The position numbers and the translations under genes were made by a program. 64,000 nt of DNA from Gloeothece verrucosa PCC 7822. GTDB taxonomy: Bacteria; Cyanobacteriota; Cyanobacteriia; Cyanobacteriales; Microcystaceae. Positions within the stretch are counted from its first letter, which is position 1; every line of letters begins with the position of its first letter. This document shows positions 9,497 to 18,885 of the stretch, in pieces. Location of the stretch: the NCBI RefSeq assembly GCF_000147335.1, contig NC_014501.1:3098300-3162299 (forward strand), written 5' to 3'. The notes beneath the pieces were generated by a model. That model worked only from the letters and a program-made list of their open reading frames with translations. It did not search any database and was not told the origin of the DNA.

Positions 9497-9874
9497 TTAG
9501 GCAATTATAGCGATGTTAATTCCTTCTACCGGGAAATCGGCTGCCTTCCAAGCAGCCAAACCTCCTTCTAATTCTGTAACATTGATATAACCAACTTCAA
9601 GCAATAAAGCGGCGGCCTCAGTAGTGACTTCATCGGTATAGCCATAAATATAAATGTCGCGGCTAAGTTCGAGAGAGGTTAAACATCTCCTGACCAGTTC
9701 ATTCATGGGCATAGATACCGCCCCGGTGATATGACTAATGTTATAGTCTTTTCTGTCTCTAACATCAATGATGGTTAAAGCAGGTTCTCCCCAGTCAAGA
9801 CGGTTTTTTAAGTCGTAAATTCGAGACTTCGCTTTCAACGTTCGTGGAATAGGTATTCCAGCTAAAACACTCAT
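9497..9874 (-). CDS. Rhodanese-like protein without the catalytic cysteine
   Basis: Single rhodanese domain, about 125 aa from ATG 9874 (a TTG at 9919 is the alternative). The strand-helix pattern is clear: TIIDVRDRKDYNISHITGAV (CH2A-like region), then IYIYGYTDEVTTEAAALLLEVG and ELEGGLAAWKAADFPVEG. The active-site loop that normally reads C-x-x-G-x-R/T-S is YGYTDEVT here, so the sulfur-accepting cysteine is missing. It is therefore unlikely to transfer sulfur; a regulatory or binding role is more plausible. No neighbour suggests a partner. Confidence 0.85.
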   Translation of the reverse strand: MSVLAGIPIPRTLKAKSRIYDLKNRLDWGEPALTIIDVRDRKDYNISHITGAVSMPMNELVRRCLTSLELSRDIYIYGYTDEVTTEAAALLLEVGYINVTELEGGLAAWKAADFPVEGINIAIIA

Positions 9875-10025
9875 AAACTTTTCTATCTTATTAACATTGC
9901 TTATTTCGTAAGGTAACAATTATTTTCAGTTTTGTAAATTTTTATTGAAAAATCTAGACAAAAGTGAGCAAATCTACTTATTGCCGGGAGCAAGCTTTTC
10001 TCCTACTCCCAAGATAAAAAACAAA

Positions 10026-10042
10026 GTCCGCAGCTTGCGGAC
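10026..10042 (-). terminator. Terminator of the rpmH-rnpA-yidC-jag operon
   Basis: On the minus strand GTCCGC-AAGCT-GCGGAC forms a 6-bp stem followed by TTTGTTTTTTATC, 37 bases after the jag stop. Confidence 0.85.
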
Positions 10043-10078
10043 CAAGAGAGGATTTAGCCAAATATAATTTTCCAGAGA

Positions 10079-10570
10079 CTATCGGAGGCGCACCACCAAG
10101 CGGCGATCAGGTTCTTGTCCTCGGCTTTCGGTGGCTAGGTCTTCAGCATCTTTCAAAAAGGTGTGAATTTGGCGACGTTCAGCCGAAGAAAGGGATTTCA
10201 TTTCCACTTCTTGACCGGTTTGACGCACTTGATCAGCCACTCGTTTAGCCCAGGCCAAAAGTTCAGCTTGTCGTTTAAGACGGTAGCCATTAATTTCAAC
10301 GGTAAAGGCTTGTTGTTCTTCGGACTCTGTACCCAAATTGAGTATAGTATTGGCTAAGTATTGAATGGCATCTATACCTTCTCCTCGATACCCGACTAAA
10401 AGTTCAGTTTGTTCAGGACTCAGTTGGGTATGATCTACAATTAGCCAACAAGAACTCGGTTGAGAGCTTTCGATAATATCTTCTCCAACTTTAACTTCCG
10501 TTGAGATGCCCATTAGTTCTAGTAAGGTTTCTAACCATTCTTTTCCTCTTTCAATTTGCTGATCCCTCAT
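10079..10570 (-). CDS. jag: Jag/KhpB-type KH-R3H RNA-binding protein
   Basis: RNA-binding protein of 163 aa. The KH-like domain covers about residues 30-100 with LVGYRGEGIDAIQYLANTIL; the R3H domain is at the C-terminus (SSAERRQIHTFLKD then ESRGQEPDRRLVVRLR). The N-terminal Jag domain of firmicute proteins is shortened. The gene follows yidC by 6 bases, the classical yidC-jag arrangement; KhpB/EloR proteins bind small and messenger RNAs in other bacteria. Confidence 0.9.
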   Translation of the reverse strand: MRDQQIERGKEWLETLLELMGISTEVKVGEDIIESSQPSSCWLIVDHTQLSPEQTELLVGYRGEGIDAIQYLANTILNLGTESEEQQAFTVEINGYRLKRQAELLAWAKRVADQVRQTGQEVEMKSLSSAERRQIHTFLKDAEDLATESRGQEPDRRLVVRLR

Positions 10571-10576
10571 TCTGTG

Positions 10577-11725
10577 TTATCCCGATGTTTTCTCTTTCTT
10601 CTTTGAACGTTTTTCAAAGGGCAGTGCTTCTCGTCCTTTTTCGGTTTTTTCTTGCTGCTCAACTAATTTTTGGAGATTTTCTGGTAAAGGTTCCCGCATT
10701 AAAATGACGGTTTGAATCGTCTGGAAAATGTTAGCTACCACAATATACATTAATACCCCAGCCGGTAACGGGAAGAAGAGGAACATAGCACTGAAAATAA
10801 CCGGGGTGATTTTATTAACGGCCTGTTGTTGTTGCTGTGCATTAGAGGCTCCAGTTTGAGAACCGGATAATTCCTGGTTGATATAAATGCTTATACCAAA
10901 AAACAGAACCATTCCAAGGATATCCCAATTGATGGAGCCATCATCGTTGACAGCGCCCACTCTTCCCAAAGCTTCAATAAAGAGGAAACCGGTATTAGCC
11001 GCAATGCCTGGGATAGTAGCCTGAATGGTGGCATCTCCGGCTGCTAAGGCTGTAATTGTTCCATCTTCGTTTACTTGTAACCGTTCTGCGCCTTTAGTAA
11101 CTGTATACTTGGGCTTCAGTTGGGTTTCTGGGGCATCAGTGGCTAATTGAGCTAATGCTTTGCCTTCAGGGGTTTGAAGCTCCACCCTTGTTGTGTCACC
11201 AACTCCTAACTTATTTCCCCCAGGCAAGAGGGCAGCAATAGGATAATGAACACCATCGCTGATGTAAATATTTTGGGGTTTGGTGGCAAAGGTTTGAGGT
11301 TCAATGCGTTCAATCTGCTCGCGGGGCAGGATCTGTACGTCCACTGTGTAGTTGATATCCGAGAACGGCGATCCCCGTAAAGTAGCAAACAGAGCAAACA
11401 GAATAGGCATTTGCAGCAGCAGGGGTAAACAACCGGCTAAGGGGTTGCCGAACTCCTGCATGATCTTCGACATTTCCTCTTGTTGTTTTTGAGGATCGTT
11501 TTTATAACGTTTTTGGATTTCTTCTTGCCGTTCTTTCATCAAAGGCTGAGTAATCCGCATTTTTCTCATATTGCGGATTTGTCCAGCGCTGAGAGGATAT
11601 AAGGCAAAACGAATTACTAAGGTTAAGGCAATAATCGCAAAACCATAGCTAGGCACAATCCTGTAGAAAAAGTCCAGGATCGGCAACATGATATTTGTAG
11701 AAATAAATCCGACACCAAAGTCCAT
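10577..11725 (-). CDS. yidC: Membrane protein insertase YidC/Oxa1/Alb3
   Basis: Inserts proteins into the plasma or thylakoid membrane, 382 aa. The conserved core has membrane segments near residues 15-45, 95-115, 265-290 and 310-345. The positively charged cytoplasmic hairpin [20 protein letters not shown] and the groove region IRFALYPL are visible. Between the second and third membrane segments lies a large loop (about 120-255) with an Ig-like portion ([20 protein letters not shown]); an insert of this size is usual in cyanobacteria but absent from Alb3. A basic tail ([11 protein letters not shown]) ends the protein. It sits in the rnpA-PH-yidC-jag cluster. Confidence 0.95.
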   Translation of the reverse strand: MDFGVGFISTNIMLPILDFFYRIVPSYGFAIIALTLVIRFALYPLSAGQIRNMRKMRITQPLMKERQEEIQKRYKNDPQKQQEEMSKIMQEFGNPLAGCLPLLLQMPILFALFATLRGSPFSDINYTVDVQILPREQIERIEPQTFATKPQNIYISDGVHYPIAALLPGGNKLGVGDTTRVELQTPEGKALAQLATDAPETQLKPKYTVTKGAERLQVNEDGTITALAAGDATIQATIPGIAANTGFLFIEALGRVGAVNDDGSINWDILGMVLFFGISIYINQELSGSQTGASNAQQQQQAVNKITPVIFSAMFLFFPLPAGVLMYIVVANIFQTIQTVILMREPLPENLQKLVEQQEKTEKGREALPFEKRSKKKEKTSG

Positions 11726-11827
11726 TCGTTTAAAGTTTAGAGTTTGCTTATTTATTGGGTTTTCTGTTGTCTAATTTATCTAAAATTTATGCCTTGTTGA
11801 TGGGTAAAGTAACCCAGAAAACTTTGA

Positions 11828-12220
11828 CTAGGCTTTAATTGCTTCTACAGATTTACCGGTTTTATCGGCAGCTTTTTGGGCCATATAGTCAGAAATTTCT
11901 CGGAATTTTGGCATAGCACGCAATTCTAGACGACTTCTATTTTTGAGTGTAATCACAATATCTCCCCATAGGCCAATGCCTCTAGGGACTGTGACAATTT
12001 TCACAATATCAGTGTAGATAATGTCCGTGCGATCACGTCCCATCCATCCCCCTGTGACTGAAACTCGACGATCAGTAATACGATAGCGCAACCAAATAGC
12101 ACGAACAATTGCTCCGACGGTCAAAGGTAAACAAATAACCGTGAATCCCAGTAAAATATTGATGATCAGATCGCCAATGTGAGGACCGCCTTCATAAAAA
12201 GTATTCTCTTTAATGCCCAT
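11828..12220 (-). CDS. PH-domain membrane protein between rnpA and yidC
   Basis: 130 aa with one hydrophobic span ([26 protein letters not shown], two short segments or one hairpin, residues about 18-43) and a bacterial PH (bPH2) domain at about 45-115 ([14 protein letters not shown], then [14 protein letters not shown]). Its start overlaps the rnpA stop by 11 bases, which implies translational coupling. This gene between rnpA and yidC is a regular feature of cyanobacteria; its role is not established, though membrane insertion is a reasonable inference from context. Confidence 0.85.
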   Translation of the reverse strand: MGIKENTFYEGGPHIGDLIINILLGFTVICLPLTVGAIVRAIWLRYRITDRRVSVTGGWMGRDRTDIIYTDIVKIVTVPRGIGLWGDIVITLKNRSRLELRAMPKFREISDYMAQKAADKTGKSVEAIKA

Positions 12221-12581
12221 GGATTATCTCGGCTTTAATTAACAACTGCTTTAATTCTCGCAAAAAATGTTCGTATTTGCACTCGAGTGATCCGGCACGG
12301 ACCACGATAACTACCTTCCAACCAGGAGCAATTTCAGGGAGAAGTTGACGAATAGCTTTGCGAATGAGCCGTTTAAGACGATTTCGCCCCACAGCTTTTT
12401 TGCTGACTTTTTGACTGACAGAGATTCCAAAACAACTGGGTTGACTCCCTATGGAGTTTTCAAGGTACGCCTCAAACAGGGTTCTGATAATTAGATGAGG
12501 GCTAGAGTAGCGCCCCCCCTGTTTATAGACTTTTTGAAAGTCTTGTCGGCGTTTGAGTCGATGTTCTTGAGGTAATCCCAA
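12210..12581 (-). CDS. rnpA: Ribonuclease P protein component
   Basis: Protein subunit of RNase P, which trims tRNA 5' leaders. 123 aa, basic. The N-terminus [21 protein letters not shown] and the RNR signature ([20 protein letters not shown], residues about 67-86) are diagnostic. No in-frame ATG is present near the N-terminus, so TTG at 12581 is the probable start. It follows rpmH by 37 bases and overlaps the PH-domain gene by 11 bases. Confidence 0.95.
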   Translation of the reverse strand: MGLPQEHRLKRRQDFQKVYKQGGRYSSPHLIIRTLFEAYLENSIGSQPSCFGISVSQKVSKKAVGRNRLKRLIRKAIRQLLPEIAPGWKVVIVVRAGSLECKYEHFLRELKQLLIKAEIIHGH

Positions 12582-12618
12582 ATCAACAGCTATCCGTTTT
12601 TTGCTACGAGTATACTAC

Positions 12619-12765
12619 TTAACCTTCGGATACACTCAATTTATGACGGCCTTTTTGTCTTCTAGCTTGAATGACTTTGCGGCCATTTATGGTTTTCATC
12701 CTAGCTCTAAAACCTGAGACTCTTCTACGTTTACGGCTAGTTCCTTCTAATGTACGTTTCGTCAC
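12619..12765 (-). CDS. rpmH: 50S ribosomal protein L34
   Basis: Found by direct translation. The 48-aa protein reads [20 protein letters not shown], continues [20 protein letters not shown] and ends HKLSVSEG: a complete L34. The start is GTG at 12765, preceded by GGAGG and AAGG purine runs. It heads the rpmH-rnpA-PH-yidC-jag operon, diverging from alaS. Confidence 0.95.
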   Translation of the reverse strand: MTKRTLEGTSRKRRRVSGFRARMKTINGRKVIQARRQKGRHKLSVSEG

Positions 12766-12847
12766 GACCTTCTAACCTCCTATCTCATAAACTATACTGC
12801 GCCTAGACATTAAAAGACACAATCGTTAATTATAACAGTTTTTGATA

Positions 12848-12891
12848 AGTCATCAGTCATTAGTTATTAGTCATTAGTCGTTAGTCCTTGG
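12848..12891. repeat. Degenerate STRR array (ATTAGTC type)
   Basis: Six ATTAGTC-like heptamers with single changes (CATCAGT, TAGTTATTAG, TCGTTAG, TCCTTGG). Confidence 0.75.
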
Positions 12892-12997
12892 TGAGATTAG
12901 TAATGATGATTAGTGCAAGAGGTCTATTAGTTGCTCGCTGTTCCCTGTCAGGCAAAAGATAGCCTGTGCCTAGTGCTTGGCGGCCGCCGTGTTCCCT

Positions 12998-13030
12998 AAT
13001 CACTAATGACTAATGACTAATGACTTAATG
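12998..13030. repeat. STRR array in the opposite orientation (TAATGAC)
   Basis: Four tandem TAATGAC/TAATCAC-type heptamers. They are the reverse complement of the ATTAGTCA family and face the array at 12848. Confidence 0.8.
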
Positions 13031-13076
13031 TCACAATAAAGATAGGTACTTATTAAATTGACTGATTGGTAATCTT

Positions 13077-15722
13077 ATGTCAGACACCCCTCAACATCTT
13101 AGCGGAAGCGAGATCCGCTCTTATTTTCTAGATTTCTATGCTAAAAAAGAACATCAAATTTTACCGAGTGCGTCTCTAGTCCCCGAAGATCCCACCGTAC
13201 TGCTAACGATCGCGGGAATGCTCCCATTTAAACCGATTTTTCTCGGACAGCAAAAATCTGACTATCCTCGCGCCACCACTTCCCAAAAGTGTATCCGCAC
13301 CAACGACATCGAAAATGTGGGACGAACCGCCAGACATCACACTTTTTTCGAGATGTTAGGCAATTTTAGCTTTGGAGACTATTTTAAAGAACAGGCCATT
13401 AAATGGGCCTGGGAATTATCGACAAAAGTTTTCGGTTTACCGGCTAATCGTATTATCGTCAGCGTTTTTCAAGAAGATGATGAAGCGTTCGAACTCTGGC
13501 GCGATAAAATTGGCATCCCTCCTCACCGCATCAAACGTATGGGAGAAGAAGATAACTTTTGGAAATCTGGCCCTACTGGCCCCTGTGGGCCCTGTTCAGA
13601 ACTCTATTATGATTTTCATCCTGAATTAGGGGATAAAAACATTGACCTAGAAGATGATTCCCGCTTCATAGAGTTCTATAACTTGGTGTTCATGCAGTAT
13701 AATCGGGATGCCCAAGGAAATCTGACCCCCCTACAAAACAAAAATATAGACACGGGGATGGGGTTAGAAAGAATGGCCCAAATTCTGCAAAAAGTCCCTA
13801 ATAATTACGAAACCGACCTGATCTTTCCCATCATCCAATCAGCCGCAGAAATTGCCGGTATAGATTACAAAAAGGCGGATGAGAAGACCAAAATCTCTTT
13901 AAAAGTTATCGGGGATCATGTTCGTGCAGTCGTTCACATGATCGCAGACGGGATTACCGCTTCCAATGTTGGACGGGGTTATATCCTGCGCCGTCTCATC
14001 CGTCGCGTAGTACGTCATGGTCGCTTAATTGGAATTGACGGAGCCTTTATTAATAAAGTTGCAGAAGTCGCCATCTCCCTTTCTGAAGATATCTATCCAA
14101 TTGTTAGAGTCAGAGAAACCCCCATTAAAGCAGAATTGCAAAAAGAAGAAGCCGCTTTCTTAGTGACTTTAGAAAGGGGTGAAAAACTTCTTTCAGAAAT
14201 CATTGCTGATGTCAAACGTCGTAAGAAAAAACAGATTTCCGGCGTTGATGCGTTTACCCTTTATGATACCTACGGTTTCCCACTTGAACTCACCCAAGAA
14301 ATTGCCGAAGAACAGGGGTTAACGGTGGATGAGGATCAATTCAATGAGGAAATGAAGAAACAGCAGGAACGTTCAAAAGCCGCTCATGAAACCATAGATT
14401 TAACGGTACAGGGTAGCTTAGATAAACTGGCTGAACATATTCATCCTACCCAATTTTTAGGCTATCAAGATGCGGCCTCTGTTGCTCAAATAGAAGTGGT
14501 TTTAGTGGATGGAAAAACCGTAGACTCAGCAGAAGCCGGCACAGAGGTTCAAATTGTCCTCAACCAAACGCCTTTTTATGCCGAGTCTGGGGGACAAATT
14601 GGGGATAAAGGTTATATTACCGGTGAGAATTTGGTTATTCGGGTAGAAGATGTGCAAAAAGAATCAGCTTTCTTTGTGCATTTTGGACGAGTTGAACGGG
14701 GTACTGTTAGCGTAGGAGATACAATAACAGCAACTATTGATCGTGCTTGTCGTCGTCGAGTTCAAGCACATCATACGGCGACTCACCTATTACAAGCGGC
14801 GTTGAAAAAGATCGTTGATGAGTCGGTTTCTCAAGCGGGTTCTTTAGTAACTTTTGATCGTCTCAGATTTGATTTTAATTGTCCTCGTGCAGTTACCCCA
14901 CAGGAGTTACAACAAATTGAGGATTTAATTAATAGTTGGATCGCAGAAGCACACGATGCTCACACCTATATTATGGCCTTAGAAGAGGCAAAAGCTAAGG
15001 GCGCTGTGGCCATGTTTGGGGAGAAATACGGCGCTGAGGTTCGCGTTTTAGATGTTCCTGGGGTGTCGATGGAGTTGTGCGGTGGTACTCATGTGAAAAA
15101 TACGGCTGAGATCGGTCTGTTTAAGATTATGTCTGAGAGTGGTATTGCTTCAGGGGTGCGGCGCATAGAAGCGGTTGCGGGTCCGGCGGTGTTGGAATAT
15201 CTCAATGAACGGGATACAGTGGTTAAGGATTTATGCGATCGCTTTAAGGTGAAACCAAATGAGATTAGTGATCGAATTACGGCCTTACAGTCTGAATTAA
15301 AAGCGACTCTCAAGCAGTTAGAAGCGGCACAACAAGAGTTAGCTATTGCTAAGTCGGATCAGTTATTAGCGAATGCTGATGCTGTGGGAGAGTTTAAGGT
15401 TTTAGTGGCAGAAATGGAGGGAGTTGATCCCAATGGGTTGATGACGGCGGCGGAAAGATTACAGCAAAAATTAGGCGAAGGGGCCGTTATTTTGGGCGCA
15501 ATTTCTGCTGAAGGTAAGGTGAGTTTGGTGGCGGCTTTTAGTCCTAAAGTGGTGAAGGAGAAGAAGTTACAAGCGGGTAAGTTTATCGGCGAAGTCGCTA
15601 AGATTTGCGGCGGTGGTGGAGGTGGCCGCCCGAATTTGGCACAAGCCGGAGGACGTGATCCCAGTAAGTTAAAGGATGCTTTAAGTGCGGCTAAAAAACA
15701 GTTAGCTGATAGTTTGAAGTAA
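13077..15722 (+). CDS. alaS: Alanine-tRNA ligase
   Basis: Charges tRNA-Ala and edits mischarged Ser/Gly, 881 aa, full length. The N-terminal class II aminoacylation domain has [12 protein letters not shown] and the [19 protein letters not shown] region. The editing domain carries the zinc-binding [12 protein letters not shown] (about 564-575) and CGGTH (about 667) motifs. The C-terminal DHHA1/C-Ala domain ends with [15 protein letters not shown]. The ATG at 13077 is the only reasonable start. It is followed by a strong hairpin at 15743. Confidence 0.97.
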   Translation: MSDTPQHLSGSEIRSYFLDFYAKKEHQILPSASLVPEDPTVLLTIAGMLPFKPIFLGQQKSDYPRATTSQKCIRTNDIENVGRTARHHTFFEMLGNFSFGDYFKEQAIKWAWELSTKVFGLPANRIIVSVFQEDDEAFELWRDKIGIPPHRIKRMGEEDNFWKSGPTGPCGPCSELYYDFHPELGDKNIDLEDDSRFIEFYNLVFMQYNRDAQGNLTPLQNKNIDTGMGLERMAQILQKVPNNYETDLIFPIIQSAAEIAGIDYKKADEKTKISLKVIGDHVRAVVHMIADGITASNVGRGYILRRLIRRVVRHGRLIGIDGAFINKVAEVAISLSEDIYPIVRVRETPIKAELQKEEAAFLVTLERGEKLLSEIIADVKRRKKKQISGVDAFTLYDTYGFPLELTQEIAEEQGLTVDEDQFNEEMKKQQERSKAAHETIDLTVQGSLDKLAEHIHPTQFLGYQDAASVAQIEVVLVDGKTVDSAEAGTEVQIVLNQTPFYAESGGQIGDKGYITGENLVIRVEDVQKESAFFVHFGRVERGTVSVGDTITATIDRACRRRVQAHHTATHLLQAALKKIVDESVSQAGSLVTFDRLRFDFNCPRAVTPQELQQIEDLINSWIAEAHDAHTYIMALEEAKAKGAVAMFGEKYGAEVRVLDVPGVSMELCGGTHVKNTAEIGLFKIMSESGIASGVRRIEAVAGPAVLEYLNERDTVVKDLCDRFKVKPNEISDRITALQSELKATLKQLEAAQQELAIAKSDQLLANADAVGEFKVLVAEMEGVDPNGLMTAAERLQQKLGEGAVILGAISAEGKVSLVAAFSPKVVKEKKLQAGKFIGEVAKICGGGGGGRPNLAQAGGRDPSKLKDALSAAKKQLADSLK

Positions 15723-15742
15723 CTTAACTCATTTCTTTTGTA

Positions 15743-15770
15743 GGGTGTGTTAGCGCAGCGTAACGCACCC
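15743..15770 (+). terminator. Hairpin after alaS (dispersed cyanobacterial repeat)
   Basis: GGGTGTGTTA and TAACGCACCC pair with one G-T wobble around loop GCGCAGCG. Lacks a long T tract; likely terminator or a dispersed palindromic repeat. Confidence 0.6.
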
Positions 15771-15847
15771 GGTCTTTAAAGATAATTGTCGGCAGATGAA
15801 TACAGTTTTTTTGTTTCGTGCAAAGGCGCAAAGGGCGCAAAGAAACT

Positions 15848-15909
15848 GTAGGGTAGGCAATATAGATAATTTTTGATTGAGGTTTTATCTACTGTTATAT
15901 TGCCCACCA
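15848..15909. repeat. 62-bp palindromic repeat, copy A
   Basis: Starts GTAGGGTAGGCAATATAG and ends TATATTGCCCACCA. The ends form an imperfect 11-bp inverted repeat (GGTAGGCAATA / TATTGCCCACC). Related copies occur at 31811-31873 (full), 32936-32982 (right part) and 33554-33600 (left part). It has no coding capacity and is MITE- or REP-like. Confidence 0.65.
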
Positions 15910-15951
15910 CAAATTTAACTCATTCAGAGTACGATAAGGAGAATTGGAAAA

Positions 15952-16329
15952 ATGATGAGTGGTTTAAAAACACCTAGCAATTATTATCTTGAGTTAGTTA
16001 CAAGTTTTCCTCCTCGTCCAATTACCAATGAAGAGGAGTTAATTGCTAATCAAAACAGAATTAATTTCATTTTGGATAAAGGTCTGTTAAACGAAGATGA
16101 AAAAGATTATTTAAGAGTTTTTGGGATGCTGGTTTATGAGTATGAAGAGAAACATAAACCTATGCCTAAGCTTGAGGGAGTGGATTTACTTAAAGCGGTA
16201 ATGGAAGAGTAAAATTTACATCCAAAAGATTTAGTAAATATATTTGAAAGTGAATCTATAGTTAAAAAAATTTTAGAAGGTAAACGAGAAATAACTGAAG
16301 AAGAAAGAGCAAGTTTAATTAATTTATAA
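15952..16329 (+). pseudogene. HigA-type antitoxin interrupted by an in-frame TAA
   Basis: Codons 1-86 read a HigA-like (COG5499 type) N-terminal helical domain: YYLELVTSFPPRPITNEEEL, KDYLRVFGMLVYEYEEKHKP, LEGVDLLKAVMEE. The TAA at 16210-16212 ends this, but the same frame continues without shift as NLHPKDLVNIFESESIVKKI, LEGKREITEEERASLINL and a stop at 16329, which is the expected C-terminal helix-turn-helix. One C-to-T change of a CAA codon would explain the stop. The RBS (AAGGAGAAT) is intact, so an 86-aa product lacking the DNA-binding domain may still be made. No HigB toxin lies upstream; a palindromic repeat sits there instead. The end overlaps rloB convergently by 11 bases. Confidence 0.8.
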
Positions 16330-16966
16330 ATTTATTAAGTTCCTCAACTAGCAAGTGAATAGTTGTTGAAGGATTATCATAAGCTGGATTCGGATAAGAA
16401 TACTCTTCTAGAAGTTTTTTAGCATTTCTTATAGCTGTAGCCTGTAAGTTTTCTAATTTTTCATACATATCAACACTATTTTTTTGATATTTCTCTTTAT
16501 TATTCATTAATCCAGCATTTTTTAATTGCTTAGTCAAGGCATTTTGATATTCTTGTCTAGACATGGGAGTATCTCGATAGCAAAAATGTAAGATATACCA
16601 AATTTCAAAAGCTTCATTTGAGTAAGCAACTTTAATATTATGTTGTTTGGCCAGTTCAATAGCTTGCTCAAAATTTTCTGCTGGAAAATCATCTTTATCA
16701 AATACACACCAAACCTGATCATAATCATTTTCTTCTTTTTGGATTTTGATTGTTTTTTTGACTAAGCTAACTGTATTGTGTGCTACTCCACGAATATCCA
16801 TAACCTCTTTAGGAACTCTAAAACTTTTAAAATAATTAGGCTCTGTTTTTTCTCCCTCACAAACAATTAAAAAACGTTGACGAATTTCTTTGGTTTTTTC
16901 TCGTCTATTTTGATAACCACGATATAATGTATTTTTAGAACTTACTAATGATCTTTTAGGAGACAT
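16319..16966 (-). CDS. rloB: RloB-family TOPRIM-like protein (AbiLii-type)
   Basis: 215 aa matching the RloB family: a basic N-terminus (KTKEIRQRF) leads into FLIVCEGEKTEPNYFKSF, the TOPRIM-type Glu motif (residues about 32-49), and then VWCVFDKDDFP (about 84-94), the acidic metal-binding DxD motif. The start ATG follows the rloA stop with no base between them, so the two are translationally coupled. RloB proteins pair with an ATPase in the RloAB and lactococcal AbiLi/AbiLii abortive-infection arrangements and are thought to be nucleases. Base composition is more AT-rich than alaS or fmt, suggesting acquisition. Confidence 0.85.
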   Translation of the reverse strand: MSPKRSLVSSKNTLYRGYQNRREKTKEIRQRFLIVCEGEKTEPNYFKSFRVPKEVMDIRGVAHNTVSLVKKTIKIQKEENDYDQVWCVFDKDDFPAENFEQAIELAKQHNIKVAYSNEAFEIWYILHFCYRDTPMSRQEYQNALTKQLKNAGLMNNKEKYQKNSVDMYEKLENLQATAIRNAKKLLEEYSYPNPAYDNPSTTIHLLVEELNKFIN

Positions 16967-18271
16967 TTAAACATCTCCTATGATTTGAACCAAATCACCA
17001 ATAAAGGGAATAGCCCCATATCTTCCTTTGATATAATCACTTTTCAAGGAGTTCTGAGCTTCATCGTTAATGTTAAATTCTACTAAAGAATATAAATCTG
17101 TAGCTTCTTTTTTATTCTTTTCTGTAAACCATATTTGCTCTTTTCGGAAAAATTTACAACTTAGTAAATTAATATCATGAGTAATAAAAATAAGTTGAGC
17201 ATTATTAAAATTTGTTTCATTAGAATTAAACAAAGTAATAATTTCTCTAGTCATTAATGGATGAAGTCTAGCGTCTAATTCATCAATAAACAAAATTTTT
17301 CTTTTTTTTAAACCATCTAAAATAATTCCGGCAAAAGCAAATATTTTTTGGGTTCCTTCTGATTCATTTTTATCCATATCAAAAATTGCTCGTGACACAG
17401 CATTACCATTTTCATCATATATTTTATGAATAGTTTTAAAAACATCAGCTTCATTTGCTACTAATAATCTTCTGAGCAAACTATAATTTTCTTCGTCCGG
17501 TAATTCTCGCCATAGAGGAAAGTCTTTTTCTATTGTTTTTATTGTTTCAAGTTTAATATCATTAATTCCTAAATCAAGCTTTTTAATTAATTTAATAATA
17601 TGGGGCTGATATTCATTATCTTTAAAATACTCGACTGCATCTTTTCTATACATTCTATTACTGTGTAATCCAGATATAATATGAATATTATTAAACCAAA
17701 ACAATATTTTATTAGAAATCTTGCCATTAAATTGAGAAGCAACTGAAAGAAACAGTGCATTTTTTCTAGTTTTTTCAGTTAATCCTTCGCCTTCATTAAA
17801 AGTTTTTGTGACTTTGAATTTATTTAACTTTCGTTCAAAGAGTTTTCTCTCTGCAATTTTGGGTGTCTGAAAAAGCCACTCAGAAATAACTTGATTTTTA
17901 TCGACTTCAAACCCATATCTATAAATTTTTTCTTCTAAATAAAAAACGATCTGGAAAAATGAAGGTTTCCCAACTGTTGTGGTACTTAATCTAAATTCTT
18001 CTACATCAATTGGGTCTGTTATTTGAGTTCCTCTTGATGAATTTATGACAAAATTTTGCATAAACTTAAGAGCTTTTATTAAATTGCTTTTGCCGCTTGC
18101 ATTAGCTCCATAAATAGCCGCACTCTTCAGCAAACTTAGCTCATCATCAACCTTGAAGACATTATTTTCATTTAATTTTTCATTTTTGGCTGCTACTTCA
18201 GAAGCTACCATACTCAAAGTAACAGTATCCTTAAATGATAAATAATTTCCAACGCTGAATTCTATCAGCAT
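16967..18271 (-). CDS. rloA: RloA-family ATPase (AAA_15/OLD-like, AbiLi-type)
   Basis: 434-aa SMC/OLD-like ATPase. Walker A is YGANASGKSNLIK (about residues 54-66), the signature-like region ESEGTQKIFAFAGII is near 308, Walker B is KILFIDELDARLHP (about 325-338) and the H-loop is LIFITHDIN. RBS GGAG 8 bases before the ATG at 18271. Together with rloB it forms a two-gene module of the RloAB/AbiL type, in which nucleotide-dependent sensing by the ATPase is thought to control the TOPRIM partner (family knowledge). The trigger is unknown. A 20-bp inverted repeat lies 30 bases upstream and could be its operator. Confidence 0.87.
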   Translation of the reverse strand: MLIEFSVGNYLSFKDTVTLSMVASEVAAKNEKLNENNVFKVDDELSLLKSAAIYGANASGKSNLIKALKFMQNFVINSSRGTQITDPIDVEEFRLSTTTVGKPSFFQIVFYLEEKIYRYGFEVDKNQVISEWLFQTPKIAERKLFERKLNKFKVTKTFNEGEGLTEKTRKNALFLSVASQFNGKISNKILFWFNNIHIISGLHSNRMYRKDAVEYFKDNEYQPHIIKLIKKLDLGINDIKLETIKTIEKDFPLWRELPDEENYSLLRRLLVANEADVFKTIHKIYDENGNAVSRAIFDMDKNESEGTQKIFAFAGIILDGLKKRKILFIDELDARLHPLMTREIITLFNSNETNFNNAQLIFITHDINLLSCKFFRKEQIWFTEKNKKEATDLYSLVEFNINDEAQNSLKSDYIKGRYGAIPFIGDLVQIIGDV

Positions 18272-18300
18272 AGTAATTTCTCCAAATTGATTTTAAATTC

Positions 18301-18320
18301 ATTTGTGTAAAATCACAAAT
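18301..18320. promoter_or_regulatory. Inverted repeat upstream of rloAB
   Basis: ATTTGTG-TAAAAT-CACAAAT is a perfect 7-bp inverted repeat, 30 bases ahead of the rloA start. It is a candidate operator; no matching regulator was identified. Confidence 0.45.
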
Positions 18321-18554
18321 TATTTAGTTATTATACTAATTTTTTATTATTTATAAAAATTCCATTATACGGCATATTTAGCGCACAAGCTGGAACATTT
18401 ACGCTATATATGCCACTTGTTTATATTTCCTAATGTTAAGGTTAGTAAAAATGAATTTAATAATTAAGTTTTTCCCTAAAATAATTTTGAATTGCCGCTA
18501 CTTACACAAGCCGCCCCATAAATCAAGTTTAGGGGCGATCGCGCTATGTTGAGA

Positions 18555-18788
18555 TTAAGAATTATTCCTTGGCTTTTCACTTGTCCCGATCTCCTGAAAT
18601 TCATAAAAGCGGCAACCTTGACAAGGGCCTTCAGGATTTACGGCACAGCGTAGAATTTCTGAGTTAGCATTAAAACGACAATTACTATCCCCAATGATCC
18701 ATCGTCCATCCACTAGCGTTCGTTCTTGGGGACATTTGGCAGACTGTACATAAAGGGAAATTTTGTGTAGACTATAGCCGCCTATTTT
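18555..18788 (-). CDS. DUF6464-type protein, 3' exon (codons 52-128)
   Basis: Downstream part of a gene split by the group II intron. Read from 18788 it gives KIGGYSLHKISLYVQSAKCP, then a Cys-rich end (DSNCRFNANSEILRC, GPCQGCRFYEF) and a stop at 18555. Joined to the 5' exon at 21552-21704 it makes an uninterrupted 128-aa protein (junction HHHYQY / KIGGYSL). The family is widespread in cyanobacteria and of unknown function; the cysteines in RCAVNPEGPCQGCRF could bind metal. The DUF number is from memory and less certain than the relationship between the exons. Confidence 0.8.
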   Translation of the reverse strand, partial: KIGGYSLHKISLYVQSAKCPQERTLVDGRWIIGDSNCRFNANSEILRCAVNPEGPCQGCRFYEFQEIGTSEKPRNNS

Positions 18789-18828
18789 ATTAAACTAAGC
18801 CGGAGAGTCGCCTCTCCGACTCGTCTTC

Positions 18829-18863
18829 AAAACGGTACGTGAGACTTTCACCTCATACCGCTC
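18829..18863 (-). ncRNA. Group II intron domain V
   Basis: Catalytic hairpin with the AGC triad: GAGCGGTATGAGGTGAAAG closed by TCTCACGTACCGTTTT. Placed about 22 bases after the ORF stop, followed by the domain VI hairpin. Confidence 0.85.
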
Positions 18864-18885
18864 CTCAATTAATTGGTCTTTGTCA

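Larger units (their letters stand above)
12766..13076. other. Divergent rpmH/alaS intergenic region
   Basis: 311 bases between divergent housekeeping genes. They hold two STRR arrays in opposite orientation (12848-12891 and 12998-13030) and a GC-rich palindrome, CGGCGGCCGCCG, near 12980. Promoters for both genes must lie here, but no clear -35/-10 pair is asserted. Confidence 0.6.
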
